64,000 nucleotides of DNA from Janthinobacterium lividum (lineage in GTDB: Bacteria; Pseudomonadota; Gammaproteobacteria; Burkholderiales; Burkholderiaceae_D): NCBI RefSeq assembly GCF_023509035.1, contig NZ_CP075583.1:1736001-1800000 (forward strand), given 5' to 3'. Of the stretch, positions 55,794 through 64,000 are shown in pieces. The notes beneath the pieces were generated by a model. That model was not told the DNA's origin. It did not search any database and saw nothing but the letters and a program-made list of their open reading frames with translations. Numbering within the stretch: position 1 is the first letter of the stretch; the number at the start of each line of letters is the position of its first letter. Position numbers and translations under genes: made by a program.

Positions 55794-56232
55794 AGTAGAG
55801 CATATCCACGCCGCCCAGGCCCTGGCCGAAGCGGCCGCCGCCTCCATGCTGTCGCGCGACAACGCCACCGCTGCCATGGGCATCGCCCTGGCCGAAGTGG
55901 GCCCCGGCCATGCGCGCATGACGATGACGGTGCGAGCCGACATGCTCAATGGCCACCAGACCTGCCATGGCGGTTTCATCTTCGCCCTGGCCGACAGTGC
56001 CTTCGCGTTTGCCTGCAACAGCTACAACATGAACACGGTCGGCGCCGGCTGCACCATCGATTACCTGGCGCCGGGCCGCGAGGGCGACGTGCTGACGGCG
56101 CACGCCGTCGAACAGGCGCTGGCCGGCAAGAGCGGCGTCTACGACGTCAAGGTCAGCAACCAGGAAGGACGCGCCATCGCGCTCTTCCGCGGCAAGTCGA
56201 TCCGCGTGGCCGGAGAAGTTATTAGCGGGTGA
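55786..56232 (+). CDS. paaI: Hydroxyphenylacetyl-CoA thioesterase PaaI
   Basis: PaaI is a hot-dog thioesterase that releases CoA from dead-end ring-hydroxylated intermediates. It has 148 residues. Landmarks are MTVRADMLNGHQTCHGGFIF with the catalytic aspartate on the next helix (ALADSAFAFACN), AGCTIDYLAPG and VSNQEGRAIALFRGKSI. The ATG overlaps the paaH stop and has GGAG nine bases upstream. An alternative in-frame ATG lies 15 bases earlier. Confidence 0.95.
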   Translation: MHKVEHIHAAQALAEAAAASMLSRDNATAAMGIALAEVGPGHARMTMTVRADMLNGHQTCHGGFIFALADSAFAFACNSYNMNTVGAGCTIDYLAPGREGDVLTAHAVEQALAGKSGVYDVKVSNQEGRAIALFRGKSIRVAGEVISG

Positions 56233-56297
56233 AGTGACAAGAGCAGCTTTGAACTGCCGCAGCTGATTTGAAAAGTTAAAGAACCAATTAGGAGACA

Positions 56298-57629
56298 ATG
56301 ATGGTCCAACGCTATCCCGCCCCGAATGACCTGGAGCCGATCGAACGCGCCAGCAAGGATGAACTGCAGGCGCTGCAGCTCGAACGCATGAAATGGACGC
56401 TCAAGCACGCGTATGACAACGTGCCCCATTACCGTGCCGCTTTTGACGAAGCGGGCGTGCATCCGGACGACCTGAAGTCGCTGTCCGACTTGTCGAAATT
56501 CCCGTTCACCGATAAAAAAGTCTTGCGCGATAATTACCCGTTTGGCCTGTTTGCCGTGCCGCGCGAGCAAGTGGTACGCATCCACGCGTCGAGCGGCACC
56601 ACGGGCAAGGCCACGGTGGTCGGCTACACGCAGAACGATATCGATACCTGGGCCAATGTGGTGGCGCGTTCGATCCGCGCCGGCGGCGGTCGCGCGGGCG
56701 ACATGGTGCATATCTCCTACGGCTATGGCCTGTTCACGGGCGGCCTGGGTGCGCATTATGGCGCCGAGCGCCTGGGCTGCACCGTCATTCCGATGTCCGG
56801 CGGGCAGACGGAAAAGCAGGTGCAACTGATCCAGGATTTCAAGCCGTCCATCATCATGGTCACGCCATCGTACATGCTCAACATCATCGAGGAATTCACG
56901 CGCCAGGGCCTCGACCCGGCCGAATCGTCGCTGAAGGTGGGTATCTTCGGCGCCGAGCCGTGGACGGACGCCATGCGTTCGGAAATCGAGGCGCGCGCCG
57001 GCATCGACGCCGTCGATATCTATGGCCTGTCCGAAGTGATGGGGCCTGGCGTGGCGTCTGAATGCATCGAAAGCAAGGATGGTCCTGTCATCTGGGAAGA
57101 CCATTTTTACCCGGAAATCATCGATCCGGAAACGGGCGAAGTGCTGCCGGACGGCGCAGAGGGCGAGCTGGTGTTTACCTCGCTGTCGAAAGAAGCGCTG
57201 CCCATCATCCGCTACCGCACGCGCGACCTGACCCGCTTGCTGCCGCCGACCTCGCGCTCGATGCGCCGCATCGGCAAGATCACGGGCCGTTCGGACGACA
57301 TGCTGATCATCCGCGGCGTGAACGTCTTCCCCACGCAGATCGAAGAGCTGATCCTCAAAATGCCGAAGCTGGCGCCGCAATACCAGCTGGTGGTCACGCG
57401 CGACGGCCACCTCGACAAGCTCGAAGTGATCGCCGAGCTGCGCCTCGACCTCACTACCACCATCTCGGCCAGTGAATCGGACGCCCTGGCGCGCGAGCTG
57501 GAACACCGCATCAAGACGCACGTGGGCGTGAGCACGCGCGTGCGCCTGGTGGCCGCTGCCGGCATCGAACGCACCCTGACGGGCAAGGCCCGCCGCGTGG
57601 TTGACCAGCGTCCGAAGATTTTCTCCTAA
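56298..57629 (+). CDS. paaK: Phenylacetate-CoA ligase
   Basis: PaaK activates phenylacetate with ATP and CoA, the entry step. The protein has 443 residues. The AMP-binding P-loop is RIHASSGTTGKATVVGYTQN. Other landmarks are ISYGYGLFTGGLGAHYGAER, VTPSYMLNIIEEF, YGLSEVMGPGVASECIE and the C-terminal RIGKITGRSDDMLIIRGVNV. It starts with ATG-ATG after AGGAGACA, and the first was used. It follows the oxygenase and beta-oxidation genes. Confidence 0.97.
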   Translation: MMVQRYPAPNDLEPIERASKDELQALQLERMKWTLKHAYDNVPHYRAAFDEAGVHPDDLKSLSDLSKFPFTDKKVLRDNYPFGLFAVPREQVVRIHASSGTTGKATVVGYTQNDIDTWANVVARSIRAGGGRAGDMVHISYGYGLFTGGLGAHYGAERLGCTVIPMSGGQTEKQVQLIQDFKPSIIMVTPSYMLNIIEEFTRQGLDPAESSLKVGIFGAEPWTDAMRSEIEARAGIDAVDIYGLSEVMGPGVASECIESKDGPVIWEDHFYPEIIDPETGEVLPDGAEGELVFTSLSKEALPIIRYRTRDLTRLLPPTSRSMRRIGKITGRSDDMLIIRGVNVFPTQIEELILKMPKLAPQYQLVVTRDGHLDKLEVIAELRLDLTTTISASESDALARELEHRIKTHVGVSTRVRLVAAAGIERTLTGKARRVVDQRPKIFS

Positions 57630-57660
57630 TTTTCTCTACATCGATCAAGCAGGATAGACC

Positions 57661-58866
57661 ATGAACGAAGCCTTTATCTGTGACGCTGTGCGCACTCCCT
57701 TTGGCCGCTATGGCGGCGCGCTGTCCAGCGTGCGCGCGGACGACCTGGGCGCGCTGCCGATTGCCGCGCTGATCGCCCGCAACCCGTCCGTCGACTGGTC
57801 CGCCATCGACGACGTGTTCTACGGCTGCGCCAACCAGGCGGGCGAAGATAACCGGAACGTGGGCCGCATGGCCGCGTTGCTGGCCGGCTTGCCGGCCGAC
57901 GTGCCCGCCAATACCATCAACCGCCTGTGCGGCTCCAGCCTGGACGCTGTGGGTATGGCTGCCCGCTCCATCAAGGCGGGCGAGGCGGAACTGATCATCG
58001 CCGGCGGCGTGGAAAGCATGACGCGCGCGCCTTTCGTGATGGGCAAGGCCGACAGCGCCTTTTCACGCGCGGCGAAAATCGAAGATACGACCCTGGGCTG
58101 GCGCTTCGTCAACGGCAAGATGAAAACGCAGTACGGCATCGACACCATGCCGGAAACGGCGGAAAACGTGGCCTTGGAATTTGGCATCAGCCGCGCCGAC
58201 CAGGATAGTCTGGCTCTGCGCAGCCAGCAGCGCTGGGCCGCCGCCCATGCGGCCGGCGTCTTCGATCGTGAAATCGTGCCTGTTGCCGTGCCGCAGAAAA
58301 AAGGCGAACCGAAGTTGGTGACGATGGACGAACATCCACGTCCAGATACCTCGATCGAGATGCTGGCGAAACTCAAGGGCGTCGTGAAAGCGGACGGCAG
58401 CGTCACGGCCGGCAATGCCTCGGGCTTGAACGATGGCGCCTGCGCCATCCTGCTGGCGTCCGCCGCCGCTGTCGATAAATACAAATTGACGCCGCGCGCA
58501 AAAGTGCTGGGCATGGCCACGGCCGGTCTGGCGCCGCGCATCATGGGCTTTGGCCCGTCGCCTGCGTCGCGCAAGGTGCTGGCGCAGACAGGATTGACCA
58601 TCGAGCAGATGGATGTGATCGAACTCAATGAAGCGTTTGCCGCGCAGGCCCTGGCCGTGACGCGCGACCTGGGCCTGGCGGACGATGCGGCCCACGTGAA
58701 TCCGAATGGCGGGGCGATTGCCATCGGCCACCCGCTGGGCGCATCGGGCGCGCGCCTGGTTATGGCGGCATTGAACCAGCTGGAACGCACGGGCGGGCGC
58801 TATGCGCTGTGCACCATGTGCATCGGCGTGGGGCAGGGAATTGCTGTAGTGATTGAACGCGTATAA
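57661..58866 (+). CDS. paaJ: 3-oxoadipyl-CoA/3-oxo-5,6-dehydrosuberyl-CoA thiolase
   Basis: This thiolase releases acetyl-CoA in the last two cleavages of the pathway. It has 401 residues. The nucleophile cysteine is in NTINRLCGSSLDAVGMAA. The catalytic histidine region is NPNGGAIAIGHPLGASGARL, and the second active cysteine is in YALCTMCIGVGQG. It is very like PcaF of the protocatechuate pathway. Position in the paa operon favours PaaJ. The Liv-type transporter genes follow. Confidence 0.95.
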   Translation: MNEAFICDAVRTPFGRYGGALSSVRADDLGALPIAALIARNPSVDWSAIDDVFYGCANQAGEDNRNVGRMAALLAGLPADVPANTINRLCGSSLDAVGMAARSIKAGEAELIIAGGVESMTRAPFVMGKADSAFSRAAKIEDTTLGWRFVNGKMKTQYGIDTMPETAENVALEFGISRADQDSLALRSQQRWAAAHAAGVFDREIVPVAVPQKKGEPKLVTMDEHPRPDTSIEMLAKLKGVVKADGSVTAGNASGLNDGACAILLASAAAVDKYKLTPRAKVLGMATAGLAPRIMGFGPSPASRKVLAQTGLTIEQMDVIELNEAFAAQALAVTRDLGLADDAAHVNPNGGAIAIGHPLGASGARLVMAALNQLERTGGRYALCTMCIGVGQGIAVVIERV

Positions 58867-58945
58867 AAAATTAAAAAAAGGCGCAGGCTTGTAAAAAAAG
58901 CGCCAACCATACATTGACCGTAGTGCCAACCTGGTGGAGACCACA

Positions 58946-60097
58946 ATGATTGCCAATATCTTCAAGAAAACCCTGATCGCCGGCGTGCTGGCCATGTCCG
59001 CCGCAGGCGCGTATGCGGCCGATAACATCAAGATCGGTTCCGTGCTGTCCGTCACGGGACCTGCCGCCTTCCTGGGCGACCCTGAACTGAAAACCCTGCA
59101 GCTGTATATCGAGAAAATCAATGCGGCCGGCGGCGTCCTGGGGCGCAAGCTGGAACTCGTGCATTACGACGATGGCAGCGATGCGGCCAAGGCCAACGGT
59201 TTTACCAAGCGCCTGATCGAGTCGGACAAGGTCGACGTGCTGATCGGCGGCACCACCACCGGCGCGACGATGGCGATGGCGCCGCTGGTGGAGCGAGCCA
59301 GCATGCCGTTCATCTCGCTGGCGGGCGCCGTGGTGATCATCGATCCCGTGAAAAAATGGGTGTTCAAGACGCCGCATACGGACCGCATGGCGGCCGAGAA
59401 GGTGTTCGAGGACATGAAGAAGCGCGGTATCAGCAAGGTGGGCCTGCTGTCGGAAACGAGCGGCTTCGGCGCTTCGGGCCGCAAGGAATCGCAGATCGTC
59501 GCTTCCAAATATGGCATCACGCTGGTGGCCGATGAAACCTACGGCCCGAAAGACACGGACATCACGGCGCAACTCACGCGCATCAAGAACACCGCCGGCG
59601 TGCAAGCCGTCTTCGTCTTCGGCCTGGGCCAGGGCCCGGCGGTCGTGACCAAGAACTACGGCCAGTTGGGCATGGCCGCGTTGCCGCTGTACCAGTCGCA
59701 TGGCGTGGCATCGGACGAGTACCTGAAGCTGTCGGGCAAGGCCGCCGAAGGCGTGCGCCTGCCAACGCCGGCCCTGCTGATCGGCGCCATGCTGCCTGAC
59801 GCTGATGCGCAGAAAGCCATCGTGGTCGGCTACGACAAGACGTACAAGGAGCGCTACAAGATCGATCCGTCGACCTTCGGCGGCTATGCGCTCGACGCGC
59901 TGAACCTGTCGGTGGACGCCATCAAGCGCGCCGGTGGCACGGATCGCGAAAAAGTGCGGGCGGCGCTGGAAACGACCAAGGGTTTTGTGGGCACGACCGG
60001 CGTCTTCAACATGTCGGCGAAAGACCACATGGGCCTGGACCTGTCGGCTTTCCGCATGGTGGAAGTGAAGAACGGCGAATGGCAATTGTCGAAATGA
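58946..60097 (+). CDS. Periplasmic substrate-binding protein of a Liv-type (HAAT) ABC transporter
   Basis: This exported binding protein has 383 residues and a Sec signal peptide (IAGVLAMSAAGAYAADNIK). Landmarks of the LivJ/leucine-binding fold are IKIGSVLSVTGPAAFLGDPE, INAAGGVLGRKLELVHYDDG and SDAAKANGFTKRLIESDKVD. The start was chosen at the ATG six bases after GGAGACCACA; an upstream in-frame ATG lies in that site. The position between paaJ and four transporter genes that end beside paaY suggests phenylacetate or a similar aromatic acid as the ligand. Such transporters occur in other betaproteobacterial paa clusters. Confidence 0.92.
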   Translation: MIANIFKKTLIAGVLAMSAAGAYAADNIKIGSVLSVTGPAAFLGDPELKTLQLYIEKINAAGGVLGRKLELVHYDDGSDAAKANGFTKRLIESDKVDVLIGGTTTGATMAMAPLVERASMPFISLAGAVVIIDPVKKWVFKTPHTDRMAAEKVFEDMKKRGISKVGLLSETSGFGASGRKESQIVASKYGITLVADETYGPKDTDITAQLTRIKNTAGVQAVFVFGLGQGPAVVTKNYGQLGMAALPLYQSHGVASDEYLKLSGKAAEGVRLPTPALLIGAMLPDADAQKAIVVGYDKTYKERYKIDPSTFGGYALDALNLSVDAIKRAGGTDREKVRAALETTKGFVGTTGVFNMSAKDHMGLDLSAFRMVEVKNGEWQLSK

Positions 60098-60181
60098 TGT
60101 TCGAAATAAGGTAAGCCAGAAGTACCTACGCGGGCCGCCCTCGAAGGTGGTCCGCGCATAGCCGAACATAATGGAGACACC

Positions 60182-61060
60182 ATGGAAGTCGCTCAATTTC
60201 TACAATTTCTATATTCCGGGATGACGGTCGGTTCCGCCTATGCGCTGGCGGCGCTGGGCTTTACCATCATCTACAACACCAGCGGCGTGATCAACTTCGC
60301 CCAGGGCGAATTCATCATGCTGGGCGGGATGCTGGCCGCCGTGATGTCCGCCGCCGGCGTGCCGCTGCCGCTGGCCATCATCCTGGCCGTCATCGCCACC
60401 GGTATCGTTGGCCTGCTGATGGAAAAAACCGTGATCGAGCCGGCGCAGAACGCGCAGGTCATCACCCTCCTGATCATTACCATCGGCGCCTCCCTGGTGC
60501 TGCGCGGCCTCGTGCAAATCTGGCTGGGCAAGGATACGCACTCTCTGCCGGCCTTTTCCGGCGACGCGCCGATCGAATTTTTGGGCGCCAGCCTGCTGCC
60601 GCAAAGCCTGTGGGTGCTGGGCGTGACCGTCGTCATCGTGCTGGTCTTGGGCTGGTTCTTCGGTCGCACCCTGATGGGCAAGGCCATGCTGGCCACTTCG
60701 CACAACAAGCTGGCCGCGCAACTGGTGGGCATCAACACGCGCAAGGTACTGCTGTTCTCGTTCGGCCTGTCGGCCTTGCTGGGCGCGGCGGGCGGCATCC
60801 TTGTTGCGCCGATCACGTATACCTCGTATGACGCGGGCATCATGCTGGGCCTGAAAGGCTTTGTCGCCGCCGTATTGGGTGGCCTGGGCGGTGGCGCGGG
60901 CGCGATTGCCGGTGGCCTGATCCTGGGCATCGCCGAAGCCATGACGGCCGGCTACATCTCCTCGGCCTACAAGGACGCCGTGCCCTTCGTGCTGATTTTA
61001 TTGATCCTGTTCTTCCTGCCGCAAGGCTTGTTTGGCGCTAAAAATTCGGAGCGTGTATGA
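60182..61060 (+). CDS. Liv-type ABC transporter permease (LivH)
   Basis: This inner-membrane permease has 292 residues and about eight hydrophobic segments. Landmarks are YSGMTVGSAYALAALGFTII and VINFAQGEFIMLGGMLAAV near the N terminus, AAQLVGINTRKVLLFSFGLS in the cytosolic coupling region, and VAAVLGGLGGGAGAIAGGLI. Its stop overlaps the start of the next permease by four bases (ATGA). Confidence 0.94.
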   Translation: MEVAQFLQFLYSGMTVGSAYALAALGFTIIYNTSGVINFAQGEFIMLGGMLAAVMSAAGVPLPLAIILAVIATGIVGLLMEKTVIEPAQNAQVITLLIITIGASLVLRGLVQIWLGKDTHSLPAFSGDAPIEFLGASLLPQSLWVLGVTVVIVLVLGWFFGRTLMGKAMLATSHNKLAAQLVGINTRKVLLFSFGLSALLGAAGGILVAPITYTSYDAGIMLGLKGFVAAVLGGLGGGAGAIAGGLILGIAEAMTAGYISSAYKDAVPFVLILLILFFLPQGLFGAKNSERV

Positions 61061-62040
61061 AGAATTTCTTGACTCGCTCGCGCCACGGTGGCTTGCTGGT
61101 GCTGGCCCTGGTGCTGGCCATCCTGCCGCTGTTCCTCAGCAATGCGTTCTACTATGACGTGGCGATCCGCATTGCCCTGAACGCCATCGTCGTCATCGGC
61201 CTGAACCTCCTGATGGGCTATACGGGCCAGATCAGCCTGGGCCATGCGGGCTTTTATGGCCTGGGCGCGTATGCGTCGGCCGTGCTGACCACGCACTATG
61301 GCTGGCCGCCGTTGGCGGCGCTGGCCGCCGGCGCCGTCGCTACTGGACTGCTGGCGCTGTTGCTGGCCCGCCCCGTATTGAAGCTCAAGGGCCATACCCT
61401 GGCCATGGCGACCCTGGGACTGGGCATCATCATTTCCATCGTCATCAACAACGAGACGCAGTGGACGGGTGGCCCGGACGGCATCGGCGTCTCCGCCTTC
61501 AGTGTCGCCGGCCTGGAAATCAGCGGTGAGAAATCTTGGTACCTGGTCTGCGCCGTGCTGCTGTTGCTGGTGACGTGGCTGGCCCTGAACCTGATCGATT
61601 CGCCCGTCGGGCGCGCGCTGCAGGCCATCCACGGCTCGGAAGTGGCGGCCCGCGTGGTCGGCGTCGATACGACCCGCTTCAAGGTGCGCGTGTTCGTGCT
61701 GTCGGCCGTCATTGCCAGTATCGCGGGCAGCATCAGCGCCCATTACATCGGTTTCATTACCCCCAACCTGGCCGGCTTTTTCCACTCGATCGAGCTGGTG
61801 ACGATGGTCGTGGTGGGCGGCATGGCGTCGATTTTCGGTTCCATCATCGGCGCGGCCCTGCTGACGATCCTGCCGCAACTGCTGTCCAGTTTCGAAGGCT
61901 GGGAAACGGTGGTCTTCGGCGTGATCCTGATGGCCACCATGATTTTCATGCCCAAGGGTCTGGTACCCAGCCTGGCCAGCCGTTCGCGCAAGCGGGCCGT
62001 CACGCCCAAGGCACCCGTCAAATCCGCTCAGGAGGTATGA
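61057..62040 (+). CDS. Liv-type ABC transporter permease (LivM)
   Basis: The second permease of the pair has 327 residues and about nine hydrophobic segments. Landmarks are LNLLMGYTGQISLGHAGFYG, AMATLGLGIIISIVINNETQ, and GRALQAIHGSEVAARVVGVD. The C-terminal tail is basic, as usual for LivM. The ATG overlaps the LivH stop. The livG-like gene starts one base after its stop. Confidence 0.94.
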   Translation: MKNFLTRSRHGGLLVLALVLAILPLFLSNAFYYDVAIRIALNAIVVIGLNLLMGYTGQISLGHAGFYGLGAYASAVLTTHYGWPPLAALAAGAVATGLLALLLARPVLKLKGHTLAMATLGLGIIISIVINNETQWTGGPDGIGVSAFSVAGLEISGEKSWYLVCAVLLLLVTWLALNLIDSPVGRALQAIHGSEVAARVVGVDTTRFKVRVFVLSAVIASIAGSISAHYIGFITPNLAGFFHSIELVTMVVVGGMASIFGSIIGAALLTILPQLLSSFEGWETVVFGVILMATMIFMPKGLVPSLASRSRKRAVTPKAPVKSAQEV

Positions 62041-62041
62041 G

Positions 62042-62797
62042 ATGCTGACGATTAATAATCTGAGCAAGAGTTTTGGCGGCGTGCATGCGGTGCAGGATGT
62101 GAGCTTTACCGTCAAGGAAGGCAATATTCATTCCGTGATCGGGCCGAATGGCGCCGGCAAGACGACGCTGTTCAACCTGATCACGGGCGTGTACACGCCG
62201 AGCAAGGGCGAGATTTTGCTCAATGGCGAGAACGTGGCCGCCATGTCGCCCGATGCGTTGGCGCGGCGCGGCATGAGCCGCACCTTCCAGAATCTGCAAG
62301 TGTGCATGAACATGACCGCCATCGACAACGTGATGGTGGGTGCGCATTTGCGCCTGAACCAGAACCTGTTCGCCTCCATGCTGCGCCTGCCGTCCGTGCG
62401 CCGTGCCGATGCCGCTTGCCGCGACGAGGCGGCGGGCTTGATGGAGTTTGTCGGCGTGGGCCGGCATATCGATGACGAGGCGGGACAGATGTCGTATGGC
62501 GCCTTGAAACGCCTGGAAATCGCCCGCGCGCTGGCGGCCAAGCCGAAAGTGCTGCTGCTCGATGAACCGGCGGCTGGCCTGAACCATACGGAGACGGGCG
62601 AGATCGAAGCCTTGATACGCAAGGTGGCGCAATCGGGCGTGACGGTGGTGCTGGTCGAGCATGACATGAAACTGGTGATGAATCTGTCGGACCATATCCT
62701 GGTGCTCGACTATGGCAAGAAGCTGGCCGAAGGGACTGCCGCCGAGGTGCGCGCGAACCCCGACGTGGTGGCGGCATATCTGGGAGTGGCTGCATGA
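62042..62797 (+). CDS. Liv-type ABC transporter ATPase (LivG)
   Basis: This cytosolic ATPase has 251 residues. Walker A is GPNGAGKTTLFNLITG, the Q-loop lies in RTFQNLQV, the signature is MSYGALKRLEIARAL (a Liv-type variant of LSGGQ), Walker B is KVLLLDEPAAGL and the switch histidine is in VVLVEHDMKLVM. It powers uptake by the LivHM pair. The stop overlaps the next start. Confidence 0.95.
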   Translation: MLTINNLSKSFGGVHAVQDVSFTVKEGNIHSVIGPNGAGKTTLFNLITGVYTPSKGEILLNGENVAAMSPDALARRGMSRTFQNLQVCMNMTAIDNVMVGAHLRLNQNLFASMLRLPSVRRADAACRDEAAGLMEFVGVGRHIDDEAGQMSYGALKRLEIARALAAKPKVLLLDEPAAGLNHTETGEIEALIRKVAQSGVTVVLVEHDMKLVMNLSDHILVLDYGKKLAEGTAAEVRANPDVVAAYLGVAA

Positions 62798-63525
62798 TGC
62801 TGGAAAAACCTCAAACTCCGCTGGTGCTCGATATCGCCGGCTTGACCAGCCATTACGGCCGCATTCAGGCCCTGCATGGCATCGACTTGCAGGTGCGCCA
62901 GGGCCAGCTGGTGGCGCTGGTGGGCGCGAATGGCGCCGGCAAGACCACGCTTTTGCGGGCGATTTCCGGCGTGCAGCCGATCAGCGCCGGCAGCATCGCC
63001 TTCGCCGGCCAGGATGTCAGCCGCATGAGCGCCGACAGGCGCGTGCGTGCCGGTATCTGCCAGGTGCCGGAAGGGCGGCAAGTGTTCGGCCCCATGACGG
63101 TGGAAGACAATCTGCGGCTGGGCGCCTTTACGCGCCCGGCACAGGACGTGGCGGGCGATATGGAACGCATGTACGGCCTGTTCCCGATTTTGAAGGAAAA
63201 GCGGCTGCTGCTGGCCGGGACCTTGTCGGGCGGGCAGCAGCAGATGCTGGCCATGGCGCGCGCGCTGATGGGCCGTCCGCAATTGCTGCTGCTCGACGAA
63301 CCGAGCATGGGCCTGGCGCCGCTCTTGATCGCGGAAATCTTCCGCATTGTGGCCGAACTGCGCGACCAGGGCATCACCATCTTCCTCGTCGAGCAGAACG
63401 CGCACGCCGCCCTGTCGATCGCGGACGTGGGCTACGTGATCGAGACGGGTGCCATCACGCTGTCCGGTCCCGGTCCTGAATTGCTGCATAACGAGCAGGT
63501 ACAAAGTGCCTATCTGGGCATGTAA
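62794..63525 (+). CDS. Liv-type ABC transporter ATPase (LivF)
   Basis: The second ATPase has 243 residues. Walker A is GANGAGKTTLLRAISG, the signature is LSGGQQQMLAMARAL, Walker B is LLLLDEPSMGLAP and the histidine position carries the LivF-type glutamine in FLVEQNAHAAL. The ATG overlaps the LivG stop (ATGA) and has GGGAG seven bases upstream. paaY follows nine bases after its stop, so transport and phenylacetate breakdown share a transcript. Confidence 0.95.
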   Translation: MMLEKPQTPLVLDIAGLTSHYGRIQALHGIDLQVRQGQLVALVGANGAGKTTLLRAISGVQPISAGSIAFAGQDVSRMSADRRVRAGICQVPEGRQVFGPMTVEDNLRLGAFTRPAQDVAGDMERMYGLFPILKEKRLLLAGTLSGGQQQMLAMARALMGRPQLLLLDEPSMGLAPLLIAEIFRIVAELRDQGITIFLVEQNAHAALSIADVGYVIETGAITLSGPGPELLHNEQVQSAYLGM

Positions 63526-63534
63526 GGAGTCTGT

Positions 63535-64000
63535 ATGGTCAAAGTCTACGAAATCAACGGCGTCACCCCCGTCGTCCACCCCAGCGCCTATGTGCACCCG
63601 TCGGCCGTGCTGATTGGCGACGTGATCGTCGGTCCGCGCTGCTACATCGGCCCGCTGGCCTCGATCCGCGGCGACTTCGGCCGATTGATCCTGGAAGAGG
63701 GCGCCAATCTGCAGGATACCTGCGTCATGCACGGTTTTCCCGGCTGCGACACGGTGGTCGAAGTCGACGGCCATATCGGCCATGGCGCCGTGCTGCATGG
63801 CTGCCGCATCGGTCGCAATGCGCTCGTCGGCATGAATGCGGTGGTGATGGACAACGCCATCATCGGCGAGGAAACCATCGTCGCGGCCATGAGTTTTGTG
63901 AAGGCGGGCATGATCGTCGCGCCGCGCAGCATGGTGGTGGGCACGCCCGCCAAGGTGATACGGACGCTCACCGACGATGAAATCAAATGGAAAAGTTCGG
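63535..64000 (+). CDS. paaY: Phenylacetate degradation protein PaaY (5' part; runs off the right edge)
   Basis: PaaY is a left-handed beta-helix thioesterase of the gamma-carbonic-anhydrase type. It removes ring-1,2-dihydroxy and related CoA dead-ends. The first 155 residues are present. Landmarks are [20 protein letters not shown], the hexapeptide repeats [39 protein letters not shown] with metal histidines, and [26 protein letters not shown] precedes the ATG. The gene is cut by the window edge only. Confidence 0.92.
   Translation, partial: MVKVYEINGVTPVVHPSAYVHPSAVLIGDVIVGPRCYIGPLASIRGDFGRLILEEGANLQDTCVMHGFPGCDTVVEVDGHIGHGAVLHGCRIGRNALVGMNAVVMDNAIIGEETIVAAMSFVKAGMIVAPRSMVVGTPAKVIRTLTDDEIKWKSS

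Overview
The window is high-GC chromosomal DNA from a betaproteobacterium, most likely Oxalobacteraceae (Janthinobacterium, Massilia or Duganella type). The reasons are the trxA-rho order, a DarP/PmbA neighbourhood, the formyl-glutamate variant of histidine degradation, a PaaX-controlled phenylacetate operon with a Liv-type transporter, and the protein sequences themselves. This placement is inference from family resemblance; no rRNA is present. No tRNA, rRNA, CRISPR array, phage or insertion sequence was seen.

Layout. 1-7.9 kb: the 5' end of rho, trxA, a hybrid histidine kinase with a downstream receiver protein, the histidine-utilisation repressor hutC, and an ada gene translationally coupled to a 2-oxoglutarate/Fe(II) oxygenase. 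7.9-12.2 kb: an MscS-like channel, then a compact minus-strand accessory cassette. The cassette holds a TTR-like plus zinc-metallopeptidase protein of the Vgr/Rhs-associated type, followed by three tandem copies of a small exported four-cysteine protein. I read it as an orphan type VI effector with candidate immunity genes. 12.3-22.9 kb: a secreted amidohydrolase, then the hutU-H-G-F-D-I operon with a HutC-like palindrome inside its promoter, ending in a fused substrate-binding/permease transporter. 22.9-32.4 kb: small proteins, a GNAT acetyltransferase, a DMT exporter, a glycine-zipper lipoprotein, two DNA glycosylases, an HDOD protein, and a chemotaxis receptor with a periplasmic Cache protein. 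32.7-41.9 kb: a KamA-like radical SAM enzyme with an MFS transporter, an FAH-family hydrolase with a CMD-family protein, a Deg-like protease, an esterase, mog, darP and pmbA. 42.1-46.7 kb: a TonB-dependent receptor, a probably Tat-exported PLP enzyme, and the remnant of a di-haem cytochrome c peroxidase. 46.9-64 kb: an M14 carboxypeptidase, a small protein, paaX, then paaABCDE-G-H-I-K-J, a five-gene branched-chain-type ABC transporter, and paaY running off the end.

How the genes work together. The hut genes convert histidine to glutamate through formimino- and formyl-glutamate under HutC control. The paa genes activate phenylacetate to its CoA ester (PaaK), epoxidise the ring (PaaABCDE), isomerise it (PaaG) and carry out beta-oxidation steps (PaaH, PaaJ). 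PaaI and PaaY are thioesterases in the same pathway. The ring-opening PaaZ and the hydratase PaaF are not in the window.

A caution on sequence quality. At least seven genes (imm2, hutF, hutD, kamA, the MFS gene, the PLP enzyme gene and paaX) are put out of frame by a single-base change, mostly in a homopolymer. Conserved protein sequence resumes at once in another frame. This pattern looks more like base-calling error than decay, so I describe both the literal and the expected reading of these genes.
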